In this document: positions 56,318-63,865 of the stretch, piece by piece
How the letters are laid out: each line of letters starts with the position of its first letter
How positions within the stretch are numbered: position 1 is the first letter of the stretch
NCBI RefSeq assembly: GCF_036023875.1
Contig: NZ_CP107931.1
Location: forward strand, 620,001-684,000
Length of the DNA: 64,000 nucleotides
Origin: Mycobacterium sp. NBC_00419
GTDB taxonomy: Bacteria > Actinomycetota > Actinomycetes > Mycobacteriales > Mycobacteriaceae
Direction of reading: 5' to 3'
Translations under genes and position numbers: made by a program
The notes under the pieces: generated by a model
Database searches by the model: none
What the model was told of the DNA's origin: nothing
Seen by the model: the letters and a program-made list of their open reading frames with translations, nothing else

Positions 56318-56554
56318 ATGGCTACCAAGATCACCAAGCGTGCTGCAGGACTTCTCACCGGCGCCCTCGCCACCGGCGCACTGGCCATGGGCCTGGGGCT
56401 AGCCCCGGCCGCGCAGGCCGCCGACGGCTGCGGCATCGGCTTCCACCTCGACGGCGGGAACTGCGTCGTCAACATCCCCGGCCCCGGCGCCCACTTCATC
56501 AGCCCGAACTGCTGGATCAACGACAACGGCGACGAGCGCTGCTACGCACCGTAG
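56318..56554 (+). CDS. Secreted four-cysteine peptide, copy 3
   Basis: A 78-residue paralogue. Signal peptide with hydrophobic core LLTGALATGALAMGLGL ending AQA, then mature DGCGIGFHLDGGNC...SPNCWINDNGDERCYAP with four cysteines. Its N-terminus (MATKITKRAAGLL) is closest to copy 1 (MTAQISKRTAGLL), while its mature part is closest to copy 2. That suggests duplication with some exchange between copies. A CCGGAGGAC site precedes the ATG. A terminator hairpin lies 29 bases after the stop. Confidence 0.83.
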   Translation: MATKITKRAAGLLTGALATGALAMGLGLAPAAQAADGCGIGFHLDGGNCVVNIPGPGAHFISPNCWINDNGDERCYAP

Positions 56555-56582
56555 CTCGCCGCAGCTGATCCCCCACACCCCT

Positions 56583-56613
56583 GAGCCCGCCCGTGACGTC
56601 ACCGGGCGGGCTC
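56583..56613. terminator. Terminator hairpin after peptide gene 3
   Basis: GAGCCCGCCCG and CGGGCGGGCTC flank a central TGACGTCAC, giving a strong stem 29 bases after the stop. Only a weak T-containing run follows. Each of the three peptide genes therefore has its own terminator. Confidence 0.75.
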
Positions 56614-56698
56614 TTGGTGTGTCGTGGGCGCGGCGCGTTGAACCGACCATCGAACGTGTGTTCTACTTGGCGCTCCATCGAGAGGAGATCACGTACCG

Positions 56699-57091
56699 AT
56701 GACCGTTGAGTTGATGACCGCAGACGCAGCCCCCACCACCATCGACACGTTCAATATCGAGCAGCCCGTCGAGCAGCCCGTCGCGGAGCCAAAGGCCCAG
56801 TCCAAGCGTGGGCCCGGCAAGAAAGCCAAGACGCTGGAGCTGACCCTGACGGTAACCGGCACCGCTGACGGCGAATGGCGCGCGGAGCTTAAACAGGGCA
56901 GCACCTACCTCGCGAAAGACCTCGCAGTCGCGGCCGCCGCCGTGTCAAGGGCGGCCAAGGAACTGCACGAGGATCTCTCGACCCCGATCGATGCGGTCAT
57001 CGAGGAGGCCCGCTCCCAGCAGGCCGCCCGGGTCGCGGCTCTGGAGGCCGAACTGGAAGCCGCCCGTAGGGCACTCGCCGAGCTGGACTGA
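56699..57091 (+). CDS. Small protein with helical C-terminus (DUF6319-like)
   Basis: A soluble protein of 130 residues. The first 45 residues are disordered with a repeated EQPVEQPV and a basic patch (KRGPGKKAK). A short beta region follows (LELTLTVTGTADGEWRAEL), then a long alanine/glutamate-rich helix to the end, probably coiled coil. It resembles actinobacterial DUF6319-type proteins as I recall them; the function is unknown. A GAGGAG site precedes the ATG. It has no signal peptide. Confidence 0.75.
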   Translation: MTVELMTADAAPTTIDTFNIEQPVEQPVAEPKAQSKRGPGKKAKTLELTLTVTGTADGEWRAELKQGSTYLAKDLAVAAAAVSRAAKELHEDLSTPIDAVIEEARSQQAARVAALEAELEAARRALAELD

Positions 57092-57121
57092 CGCTCGAGT
57101 CCGAGCGGATCTGTCGCATGG

Positions 57122-57841
57122 TCATTCCGGCGACACGGCTGCTCGATTCGCCGCGGCCTCTTCATCCCGGATCGAGCGCAGCAGAACCCACACCGTCGTG
57201 AGTAACCAAATGGAGAAGACAGTCAGTGGAATCCAGAACGCGAAAACACCGTTCCACGCCAGAGGGCCGTCGTTGAACAGCACCACCAGCGCACCGGGCA
57301 GGGTCAGCAGGGCGTACCAGATGTTGAAGTATGCGAACCAACGCGGGAACGTGGCTGGAGTGCCGCGGTCGATAAAGGCCGCGATCGCGAGAATGACCGC
57401 CTGAGCCACCGCGACCTCTGCGATACCGACGAACATCAGCCAGAAGTAATCGGTGAACGCCTGGGTGATCTCGACGGCCCGGGACTCGGGCCGAAAGAGT
57501 GCGGTCGACAATGACATCAGGGACACCCAGAATCCAGGAACGAAGAAGGCGCTCGCCAACACCTGGGTGGCCGTCAGCACACCGAACGTTCGCTCGATGC
57601 GGAATATCCGAACGCAGATCACGGCGAGGAACGGCAGCATCAGCGTGGCGCCGATCATCGATAGCGTCGCTCCGAGTCGAACGCGCAACTTGTTCTCGAT
57701 GAGGAAGCGGGCGATCTCGTCGGCCCCTGCCGTCGGATCGAAAGGTGGGATGAGCTTGCCGATGATCAAGAAGAACACCAGGAGCAGAACCACCATGATG
57801 AGGCCGGTCCACGCGGCACCGCGTTGCAGTTTCAAGTCCAC
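57122..57841 (-). CDS. Six-helix membrane protein (DUF4386-like)
   Basis: An integral membrane protein of 239 residues with about six hydrophobic segments: residues 11-30, 58-78, 87-107, 137-160, 170-190 and 203-222. Between helices 1 and 2 is a short soluble stretch (PTAGADEIARFLIENK). No catalytic motif is visible. It may belong to the DUF4386-type group of small membrane proteins, but I am not certain. It starts at a GTG. It is divergent from kmtR across 127 bases. Confidence 0.7.
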   Translation of the reverse strand: MDLKLQRGAAWTGLIMVVLLLVFFLIIGKLIPPFDPTAGADEIARFLIENKLRVRLGATLSMIGATLMLPFLAVICVRIFRIERTFGVLTATQVLASAFFVPGFWVSLMSLSTALFRPESRAVEITQAFTDYFWLMFVGIAEVAVAQAVILAIAAFIDRGTPATFPRWFAYFNIWYALLTLPGALVVLFNDGPLAWNGVFAFWIPLTVFSIWLLTTVWVLLRSIRDEEAAANRAAVSPE

Positions 57842-57959
57842 GCGGCGGAATATACAACTATATCGCTAAATAATTTATGTTTTAGATTGCATTTCACGAG
57901 TTGGCGACGACCACGTTCGGACCGGGGCCTCCAAGCGCGACGCGGCGCGCCTCAGCTAC

Positions 57960-57981
57960 TATCTGCGTATGAATGCAGATA
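57960..57981. promoter_or_regulatory. Candidate KmtR operator overlapping the kmtR start codon
   Basis: TATCTGC and GCAGATA are perfect 7-base arms separated by 8 bases that contain the ATG of kmtR. ArsR-type regulators bind 12-2-12-like imperfect palindromes of this kind. Its placement at the first codon indicates autorepression, and probably a very short or absent leader. Confidence 0.65.
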
Positions 57982-58367
57982 AGGGTGCTTGCCGGCGCCG
58001 GCTGCCCGACGATCAGGTCGACCTGGTGGTCGAAGTCTTCCGGATGCTGGCCGACGCGACCCGCGTCCAGGTGCTGTGGGCCCTGACGAGCCGGGAGATG
58101 TCGGTCAACGACCTGGCGGCCCACATCGGTAAGCCGGCTCCGTCGGTGTCACAGCACCTGGCGAAGCTGCGGATGGCCCGGCTGGTTCGCACCCGCCGCG
58201 AGGGCACCACGATCTTCTACAGCCTGGACAACGCTCACATCGCCCAACTGGTGACCGATGCCGTCTTCAATGCCGAGCACGCCGGGCCGGGCGTGCCCGG
58301 GCATCACCGCGACGCCGGCGAACTCGTGAGCCTGCACCCCGACACCATGATTGCCGAGGGCAACTGA
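57969..58367 (+). CDS. kmtR: ArsR-family nickel/cobalt sensor KmtR
   Basis: An ArsR/SmtB repressor of 132 residues, strongly similar to the KmtR sequence (Rv0827c) I remember: LPDDQVDLVVEVFRMLADATR, cut here as DLVVEVFRMLADATR, then GKPAPSVSQHLAKLRMARL (DNA-recognition helix) and FNAEHAGPGVPGHHRD (metal-binding His and Glu). In M. tuberculosis KmtR represses itself and a CDF exporter until nickel or cobalt binds. Here that CDF exporter is the next gene, starting inside the kmtR stop (TGATG), which supports the assignment. Confidence 0.9.
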   Translation: MNADKGACRRRLPDDQVDLVVEVFRMLADATRVQVLWALTSREMSVNDLAAHIGKPAPSVSQHLAKLRMARLVRTRREGTTIFYSLDNAHIAQLVTDAVFNAEHAGPGVPGHHRDAGELVSLHPDTMIAEGN

Positions 58368-59368
58368 TGGCCCACGAAGCCCACGCGGCCCATGGCCACC
58401 ACAGCCACGGTCACGACCACGACCACCCCACGGGGCTGCGCGGTGTGGTCAAAGAGATCTTCGCGCCGCACTCACATGACTCCGCCGACAGCGTCGACAG
58501 TGCGCTGGAATCGTCGGCCGCCGGTATCCGCGCCGTCAAGATCAGCCTGGTGGTCCTCGGCGTCACGGCGCTCGCTCAGATCGTCATCGTCGTGATCTCA
58601 GGGTCGGTGGCGCTGGCGGCCGACACCATCCACAACTTCTCGGATGCCTTGACGGCGGTGCCGCTGTGGATCGCATTCGCCTTGGGCACCAAGGCCGCGA
58701 CTCGCCGCTACACCTACGGGTACGGCCGCGCCGAAGACCTCGCGGGGCTGTTCGTCGTCGCGATGATCGCGCTGTCGGCGACCGTCGCGGGCTACGAGGC
58801 CATCATGAGGCTGATCCATCCGCAGCCGATCGAGCACCTCGGGTGGGTGGCAGTAGCGGGACTCCTCGGCTTCATCGGAAACGAGTGGGTGGCCCTGTAC
58901 CGCATCCGCGTGGGGCGTCGCATCGGCTCCGCCGCCCTGGTTGCCGACGGCCTGCACGCCCGCACCGACGGATTCACGTCCTTGGCCGTGCTGGTGAGCG
59001 CCGCAGGTGTGGCACTGGGTTTCCCGCTGGCCGACCCCATCATCGGCCTGGTCATCACGGTGGCAATCCTGGCCGTCCTGCGAACGGCGGTCCGCGACGT
59101 CTTCCGCCGGTTGCTCGACGGAGTCGATCCGGAGTTCGTCGACGCCGCCGAGAAGGCTCTGGCCGCTCACCCCGGCGTGCGTTCGGTTCGCAGCGTGCGG
59201 ATGCGCTGGATCGGTCATCGCCTGCACGCCGATGCGGAGCTGGACCTCGACCCTTCGCTCGATCTGGCGCAGGCGCACCGGATAGCGCATGACGCCGAGC
59301 ACGATCTCACCCACGCCGTGCCGAAGCTGACGACTGCACTGATCCACGCGTACCCGGCACATCAGTAA
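58367..59368 (+). CDS. Cation diffusion facilitator (Ni/Co/Zn efflux)
   Basis: A CDF transporter of 333 residues with six transmembrane segments and a cytoplasmic C-terminal domain (from about residue 245). The N-terminus is a histidine-rich metal-binding tail (HAAHGHHSHGHDHDH). Transport-site residues are in HNFSDAL (helix 2) and HARTDGF (helix 5). Cotranscription with kmtR points to nickel or cobalt export, like Rv2025c. It ends 11 bases before the tRNA-derived direct repeat that marks the island border. Confidence 0.93.
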   Translation: MAHEAHAAHGHHSHGHDHDHPTGLRGVVKEIFAPHSHDSADSVDSALESSAAGIRAVKISLVVLGVTALAQIVIVVISGSVALAADTIHNFSDALTAVPLWIAFALGTKAATRRYTYGYGRAEDLAGLFVVAMIALSATVAGYEAIMRLIHPQPIEHLGWVAVAGLLGFIGNEWVALYRIRVGRRIGSAALVADGLHARTDGFTSLAVLVSAAGVALGFPLADPIIGLVITVAILAVLRTAVRDVFRRLLDGVDPEFVDAAEKALAAHPGVRSVRSVRMRWIGHRLHADAELDLDPSLDLAQAHRIAHDAEHDLTHAVPKLTTALIHAYPAHQ

Positions 59369-59379
59369 CAGGGTCTTTC

Positions 59380-59425
59380 CTGGTGGGCGCGGAGGGTTTC
59401 GAACCCCCGACCGCTGGTGTGTAAA
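59380..59425. repeat. attachment-site repeat, distal copy (tRNA-Val 3' fragment)
   Basis: A 46-base exact copy of 62767-62812, covering CCA, acceptor 3' strand, T-arm and part of the anticodon stem of tRNA-Val read on the minus strand. It is not a functional tRNA because the 5' half is missing. It marks the left border of the island. Confidence 0.92.
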
Positions 59426-59428
59426 TCT

Positions 59429-59734
59429 ATGACCACTTATCTAACATGGTGGGTAGAGCACGGTGTTGCTGCGCTGAAGAACAATGCCGGTGCCCATCAC
59501 CACGAGTGGTCGGACTGTCCCGCAGGGCGAGCGACAGACGCCGATCCAACGGTTAAGGCGATGCGCACGGGCCTACTGCAATTCAGTCAGGGGTGCTTCG
59601 CAGCGATTCGCAACCCGGCGACCCACGGAACGACGGAGATGGCCCCGCACTTGGCGATGGAACAGCTCGCGATATTGAGCACTCTGTCGCGCTGGATCGA
59701 CCAGTGCGACCTCTTGGCTGTGGAGACCCCGTAG
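59429..59734 (+). pseudogene. C-terminal fragment of a TIGR02391/Ymh-like protein
   Basis: The frame is open from the attachment repeat and encodes about 101 residues. The recognisable part is GCFAAIRNPATHG followed by AMEQLAILSTLSRWID, the C-terminal pattern of TIGR02391 proteins, which are usually about 250-300 residues and occur near phage and defence genes. The N-terminal two thirds are missing and the fragment begins at the recombination border. This suggests it was cut when the island formed or was deleted. An ATG at 59429 could start a short product, but no ribosome-binding site is evident. Confidence 0.6.
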
Positions 59735-59814
59735 AGCGCGTCGACAACAGTTCTTTCTCAACGTCTGATGAGCCGAATAGAGCCCAAACACGGCATCGGT
59801 TGGCTCCAAACCAA

Positions 59815-59843
59815 CTGACGATGTCGTAGCAGCTTGCTAGAGT
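59815..59843 (+). promoter_or_regulatory. Promoter for the membrane HNH gene
   Basis: CTGACG and TAGAGT are separated by exactly 17 bases, 23 bases before the first ATG of the HNH gene. This is a good SigA-type pair for mycobacteria. Confidence 0.55.
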
Positions 59844-59865
59844 CCGGTCGCTCAAACAGGAGACG

Positions 59866-60831
59866 ATGCAGGAGGCCGCACTCGGCATGGAAGCTATTTT
59901 GGTCCTTGGGCTCGTGGCGTTAGCGGGATGGGGCTCGTACCGGCTCGGTCGCTACATACTTAAAGAGCGGTACTTCGCCAGCGAAGAGTTTCTGGCGCAA
60001 AAGAAGCGGATTGCGTCATTCGTTGGCGAGCACAACGAACTCGCCGGCTACATCTCGGAAATACGTGGCCAAGGCACTTTTGAGCTGGGTGCGTCGTATA
60101 CCGGATCGCATGCGCATCTGGCTTCGTTTCAGAATACAAGTCACTGGAATTATCAAAGAGATAGAAACGTGGCTAATTACCACGCTCCGAATGTCCATAA
60201 CTGTTCACTTCAGGTCGTCCGAAACGCCAGCGCCGATCCCATCAAATACGTCATGAAGTACTTCAATATCAAGGCTGACGAGACCCACCTCGCCGAGGTT
60301 GAGGAGCTCGGCGACGGCATCACCAGACTCGAAGATGCTGTCTATAACCTCCGGCAACGTGAAGTTAGCATCACGCAGGCGATCAATCCGCCTGCATTCA
60401 TCGTGAAGCACTACGCTGGCGAGTTCATGCAACACGTGGGGGTAGAGCTATCCCCGATCACGGTTCCCTACCCGGTCTACGTCTTTGAGTACGTCAGTGC
60501 AGGAGGAAACAGCTCGCAGCGCGCAACGGTCACGTTCGACACCCCGACCATCGATGCTCTGATCGGAACCCTATCGCAGAAGATCCGCTGGAGAAAAAGT
60601 GCTGCTGGCCAACGCGCGCTTATGACATCGCGGCTCCGTAGTTCCATCAAAGCGCGTGACAACCACACCTGTCGATACTGCTCGGTGTCGCTTGCAGCGG
60701 AACCCCACCTGCTTTTGGAGGTTGACCACATCATCCCGGTCTCCAAGGGTGGATTGTCAACATCGGAGAATTTGCAGACTCTTTGCTGGAAATGCAATCG
60801 GTCTAAATCGAACAAGCTCTCGCCTGCCTAA
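59866..60831 (+). CDS. Membrane-anchored HNH endonuclease
   Basis: A protein of 321 residues. One transmembrane segment near the N-terminus (ILVLGLVALAGWGSYRLG) leads into a central region of about 200 residues with no recognised domain. A C-terminal HNH nuclease domain (residues 253-321) has two CxxC zinc pairs, HTCRYCS and LCWKCN, around the catalytic VDHIIPVSKGG and ENLQTL. The membrane anchor places the nuclease on the cytoplasmic face. A role against incoming DNA or phage is likely but inferred. A second start (MEAILVLG, 59887) has a better-spaced AGGAGG site. Confidence 0.82.
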   Translation: MQEAALGMEAILVLGLVALAGWGSYRLGRYILKERYFASEEFLAQKKRIASFVGEHNELAGYISEIRGQGTFELGASYTGSHAHLASFQNTSHWNYQRDRNVANYHAPNVHNCSLQVVRNASADPIKYVMKYFNIKADETHLAEVEELGDGITRLEDAVYNLRQREVSITQAINPPAFIVKHYAGEFMQHVGVELSPITVPYPVYVFEYVSAGGNSSQRATVTFDTPTIDALIGTLSQKIRWRKSAAGQRALMTSRLRSSIKARDNHTCRYCSVSLAAEPHLLLEVDHIIPVSKGGLSTSENLQTLCWKCNRSKSNKLSPA

Positions 60832-60878
60832 TACCTGCTAACAGCCACGTTAACCCTTACACAGAAAGCCTACGCCCC

Positions 60879-61148
60879 ATGCATGTGAGCACCAGCTTCA
60901 CTGAATTTGATGTAACTCCCTACGTCGAGTCGTCGGCAACGGTCAATGAATACGGCACAGTGACGGATGCGTCCATCGCCTTATGGCCGTTCGGCCACTT
61001 TGAGCCACGCTTACGTGCGGGAAATCCGGCGCATCAGCCCGCCATAATCATGATGTCGGTGGAAGAAGCTGAGGCGATGGCGCACCGGTTGTTGGAGACC
61101 GTGTCGGGAGTCCGGCAAGGACGCTATGACACGGTCGACCGCGACTAA
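60879..61148 (+). CDS. Small hypothetical protein of the island
   Basis: A soluble protein of 89 residues with no recognised motif. It reads as mixed strands (ASIALWPFGHFEPRL, AIIMMS) followed by a helix (VEEAEAMAHRLLETV), and ends acidic. An AGAAAG sequence lies about 11 bases before the ATG. It follows the HNH gene by 47 bases in the same direction and could be its partner or inhibitor; that is speculation from position only. Confidence 0.55.
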   Translation: MHVSTSFTEFDVTPYVESSATVNEYGTVTDASIALWPFGHFEPRLRAGNPAHQPAIIMMSVEEAEAMAHRLLETVSGVRQGRYDTVDRD

Positions 61149-61355
61149 AGCGCCCGCCGGGCTCAGCGTTCTCTTGCACCGGCGCAGTGGCCGCAGCTCG
61201 ACAGGTTTCAGTCGTCCAGACTTTCAGTGAAGGTCGGCACCCACGCGCCGCAGTTCTCGCCGCCGAAGTAGCTCACCAGTGTCACCCGATCACGCACGCC
61301 TGGGAGCCCTAACCTGCCATTTGGACCAGCAACAGTGCGGTCATAGGCCCGCCCG
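61149..61355. other. Non-coding gap between convergent island genes
   Basis: A 207-base stretch between the small hypothetical gene and the convergent membrane protein gene. I see no convincing gene, hairpin or promoter. A short minus-strand open frame here is discussed among the rejected items. Confidence 0.4.
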
Positions 61356-62684
61356 CTATGCGCCTCTGCCGTGCTCGCCGTCTAGGTCGGTCGGCAGTTT
61401 GGACACCCAGTGCGCAAAGAGGTTGCCGGTACTGTTGCCCAACTCTTGGAGTCGCCGCATCACCTCATCAGGAGACATTTCATACTCGGCCTGAAGCTCG
61501 TTTGAGAGTTCAATTTCCTTCGATTTCAGGCGCTCAGCAAATTCACCAAACGCCGCGTCGTCTTTAGCATGCCGAAAACTGGCGATCACCTGCAACCCAA
61601 GCGCCAACAAGAATATTGGCCCGTAGAAAGCCGTCGCGGTGGCGATTAGCACCGCAACATCTCCGGACGCGGTTATCTGCGGAACCGTGTTGCCATACAA
61701 AGCAGCAGTTGCATAGTAGAGGAATTGAGGAAGCGTGGCCTCACCCTCGATTCGGAACAGATCTGGATCCGCCACGTAGACCGACAGGTTGATCAGCGTT
61801 AGGAGAATGGCCGATTGGACGAATAGCCACGCGTAGGACAGAAGGTTCAAAAAGACTAAGGCTTGACTCTTGCGGTATTGACGCAGTAGCGCGGCGTAAT
61901 AGGACAGAAGTTTGACCTGCACCAGCCCGTTTGAGACAGTGGCCGAGAACGTCTCCAGCTGCTCCTTCGTGAAGCGGACTATTTCGTCACTCTTGAGTTC
62001 CGGCTCGATGTAGGCGTTGAACTCCATTTTAGTGGCAACCCCGACTAGCTTCTCTTGATACTCTGAAAACTTCGATGCGCGGATTCCGGAAACCACCGTC
62101 ATGGTGTAGCGATAAATGAGCGCCGCTCCGAGCAGACACGCGCAGACTATGGATAGCCATTTACTTGAACTGAACAACGCAAGGACACCGGTAATGACTT
62201 CCAGCGAGCGGATCAGAAACCTCAGCTGGAACCGGTGAAACCACGATGCCACAAGGGACATAATGGCCAGAATTAGATTCCAGCTCCGAAGTTTCACCAA
62301 AGTCCTGGGAATTGTCCAGAACAGGAAAATAAGCGGGAATAGCGCAATGTAGATCAAAAGCGCCCAAGCTTTTCTGAATACCGCAATCAGCAGGGCGACT
62401 ACGCCGAGGATTACCAGGAAGCGGAATTGCACGATCAGATCGAACGGCGGGCCGAGCTTTTCTGCGATAAACCGGTCAAAGTCAAAAACGAACAACTTGG
62501 TCAGCGCGAGGCCCCAACAGAGCGCGCCGAGAACACCTCCAACGCGGGAAATACGACGCCAATTCCGCTTGCGCGGCTTCGCGCTTACCTCAGGCGAATC
62601 CTCTGCCTTGAGTTCCAGCACCGACACATCAACTTTGTCCCAAAGTGGAAGCGTCAACGCTCCCCCTTTCCGCCCGGCCTTCAC
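61356..62684 (-). CDS. Multi-pass membrane protein with channel-pore-like segment
   Basis: A protein of 442 residues. After a polar N-terminus (about 45 residues) come at least eight hydrophobic segments, with a helical cytoplasmic stretch at about 200-250. Near the C-terminus FLYYATAALYGNTVPQITAS (residues 319-338) followed by a hydrophobic helix resembles the pore helix, filter and last helix of two-TM ion channels, but the filter reads YGN where potassium channels have GYGD. The last 80 residues are charged and helical. The GTG start follows the family-free upstream; a TTG ten codons later has an AAAGGGGGAG run just before it. Confidence 0.72.
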   Translation of the reverse strand: MKAGRKGGALTLPLWDKVDVSVLELKAEDSPEVSAKPRKRNWRRISRVGGVLGALCWGLALTKLFVFDFDRFIAEKLGPPFDLIVQFRFLVILGVVALLIAVFRKAWALLIYIALFPLIFLFWTIPRTLVKLRSWNLILAIMSLVASWFHRFQLRFLIRSLEVITGVLALFSSSKWLSIVCACLLGAALIYRYTMTVVSGIRASKFSEYQEKLVGVATKMEFNAYIEPELKSDEIVRFTKEQLETFSATVSNGLVQVKLLSYYAALLRQYRKSQALVFLNLLSYAWLFVQSAILLTLINLSVYVADPDLFRIEGEATLPQFLYYATAALYGNTVPQITASGDVAVLIATATAFYGPIFLLALGLQVIASFRHAKDDAAFGEFAERLKSKEIELSNELQAEYEMSPDEVMRRLQELGNSTGNLFAHWVSKLPTDLDGEHGRGA

Positions 62685-62766
62685 CCCGCTGACCTATTCG
62701 TGGCCTAACGGGGGGTCGGCTACCAATGCTGATCTGGACCGAAACTGGCCCCTAACAGGGACTTCA

Positions 62767-62812
62767 CTGGTGGGCGCGGAGGGTTTCGAACCCCCGACCG
62801 CTGGTGTGTAAA
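62767..62812. repeat. attachment-site repeat, tRNA-proximal copy
   Basis: The 3' half of the intact tRNA-Val gene, identical over 46 bases to 59380-59425. It marks the right border of the island and the site at which integration preserved a functional tRNA. Confidence 0.92.
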
Positions 62813-62842
62813 ACCAGAGCTCTACCACTGAGCTACACGCCC
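62768..62842 (-). tRNA. tRNA-Val (anticodon TAC)
   Basis: Minus-strand tRNA. The acceptor stem GGGCGTG pairs with CGCGCCC, the D-arm contains GCTCAGTGGTAGAGC, the anticodon loop is TTTTACA in CTGGTTTTACACACCAG, and the T-arm is GGGGGTTCGAACCCC, cut by a regular GTTCGAA. CCA is encoded. The anticodon TAC reads valine codons. It serves as the integration target of the adjacent island and lies 47 bases from ahpE. Confidence 0.96.
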
Positions 62843-62889
62843 GTGCCCGGGCAGGTTACACGGACCGCGCGGGTGCAGGGAAATCCAGG

Positions 62890-63354
62890 TCAGGCCCTCA
62901 GCGCGGCCAGCGCCTCGGCCCACACCGACTGGTCACGGGCCTCGCCGGGCTCTTTGCACTCGGCGAAACCGATCATCCCGGAGCGGTCGACGGCGAAGGT
63001 GCCGCGGTTCGGATAACCGGCCTGCTCGTTGAACACTCCGTAAGCCTGGGCGACGGCGCCGTGCGGCCAGAAGTCGGACAGCACCGGGAACAGGAAGCCG
63101 CTGTGGACGGCCCAGATCTTGTGGGTGGGCGGCGGGCCCACCGAGATCGCCAGCGTGGCGGTGTCGTCGTTCTCGTAGACGGGCAGGTGGTCGCGAATCC
63201 CGTCGAGTTCGCCCTGACAGATTCCGGTGAACGCGAGCGGGAAGAACACCAGCAGGACGTTCTTGCGGCCGCGGAAGTCGCGCAGTGTGACGGGTTGACC
63301 GTTTTGGTCTTTGAGGGTGAAGTCAGGCGCCTCGGTACCGACGGCGGCGGTCAC
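62890..63354 (-). CDS. ahpE: One-cysteine peroxiredoxin AhpE
   Basis: A peroxiredoxin of 154 residues reducing hydroperoxides and peroxynitrite. The peroxidatic cysteine is C46 in [12 protein letters not shown]; no resolving cysteine follows at the usual site, as in the one-Cys AhpE class. The rest is very close to the M. tuberculosis protein ([31 protein letters not shown]). The GTG start overlaps the stop of the DUF3052 gene (GTGA), so the two are cotranscribed. Confidence 0.95.
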   Translation of the reverse strand: MTAAVGTEAPDFTLKDQNGQPVTLRDFRGRKNVLLVFFPLAFTGICQGELDGIRDHLPVYENDDTATLAISVGPPPTHKIWAVHSGFLFPVLSDFWPHGAVAQAYGVFNEQAGYPNRGTFAVDRSGMIGFAECKEPGEARDQSVWAEALAALRA

Positions 63355-63779
63355 GAATGCCGTCCGGCAGCCTTCGACTTCGGTTGCACCAGTCGGCTGG
63401 CGCTCCAGTCACCCAGGTTGGCCGACGACGTCGGCATCAGGCCGGCGGTCGGGGCCGACTCGGCGATCTCCGCGGGAAGCACATGCCCAGGCTTGCCGGT
63501 CTTGGGCGTCAGGACCCAGATGATCCCGTCGTCGGCCAGCGGCGCGATCGCGTCCATCAGCCGGTCCACCAGGTCCCCGTCGCCGTCTCGCCACCACAGC
63601 AGGACCACGTCGACAACCTCGTCGGCGTCCTCGTCGAGCAGCTCACCACCACTGGCGTCCTCGACGTCGACCCGGATGTCGTCATCGGTGTCTTCGTCCC
63701 AGCCCAACTCCTGAACGACCTGGCCCTTCTGCACACCCAGCCTCTGGGCATAGTTCGGGGGGCCATCCTCCGCGACCAC
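63351..63779 (-). CDS. DUF3052 protein
   Basis: An acidic protein of 142 residues matching DUF3052 and Rv2239c: [20 protein letters not shown] at the start, a very acidic segment with [25 protein letters not shown] in the middle and [15 protein letters not shown]. The structure is probably a small alpha/beta fold and the function is unknown. The GTG start has an AAAGGAGG site. It is the first gene of the unit with ahpE. Confidence 0.9.
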   Translation of the reverse strand: MVAEDGPPNYAQRLGVQKGQVVQELGWDEDTDDDIRVDVEDASGGELLDEDADEVVDVVLLWWRDGDGDLVDRLMDAIAPLADDGIIWVLTPKTGKPGHVLPAEIAESAPTAGLMPTSSANLGDWSASRLVQPKSKAAGRHS

Positions 63780-63865
63780 CGTCGGGACCTCCTTTAATCG
63801 TCAGGGTCGGCTGTCTAGGGTTTATCGTCGCACGACACGGGCGAATGCATGCCGCGCGGTGGGGA

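Larger units (their letters stand above)
59380..62812. mobile_element. Integrated island at tRNA-Val, integrase-less
   Basis: A segment of about 3.4 kb bounded by identical 46-base copies of the tRNA-Val 3' half (59380-59425 and 62767-62812), with further similarity about 14 bases leftwards on both sides. The inside has clearly more A and T than its surroundings and unusual codon choice. It holds a TIGR02391-like fragment, a membrane HNH nuclease, a small unknown protein and a channel-like membrane protein. No integrase, excisionase or transposase is present, so it is either a deletion remnant or mobilised in trans. Confidence 0.85.

Noticed and set aside
59380..59425. A second tRNA-Val gene
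   Set aside because: Only the 3' half of the tRNA is present; the D-arm and 5' acceptor strand are missing. It is an attachment-site copy.
61208..61381. Short minus-strand open frame downstream of the island membrane protein, ending in a sequence with YFGGENCGAWVPTF
   Set aside because: It has no ATG, only a late GTG leaving about 29 residues, and no ribosome-binding site. It might be the frameshifted end of another gene, but there is too little to support this.
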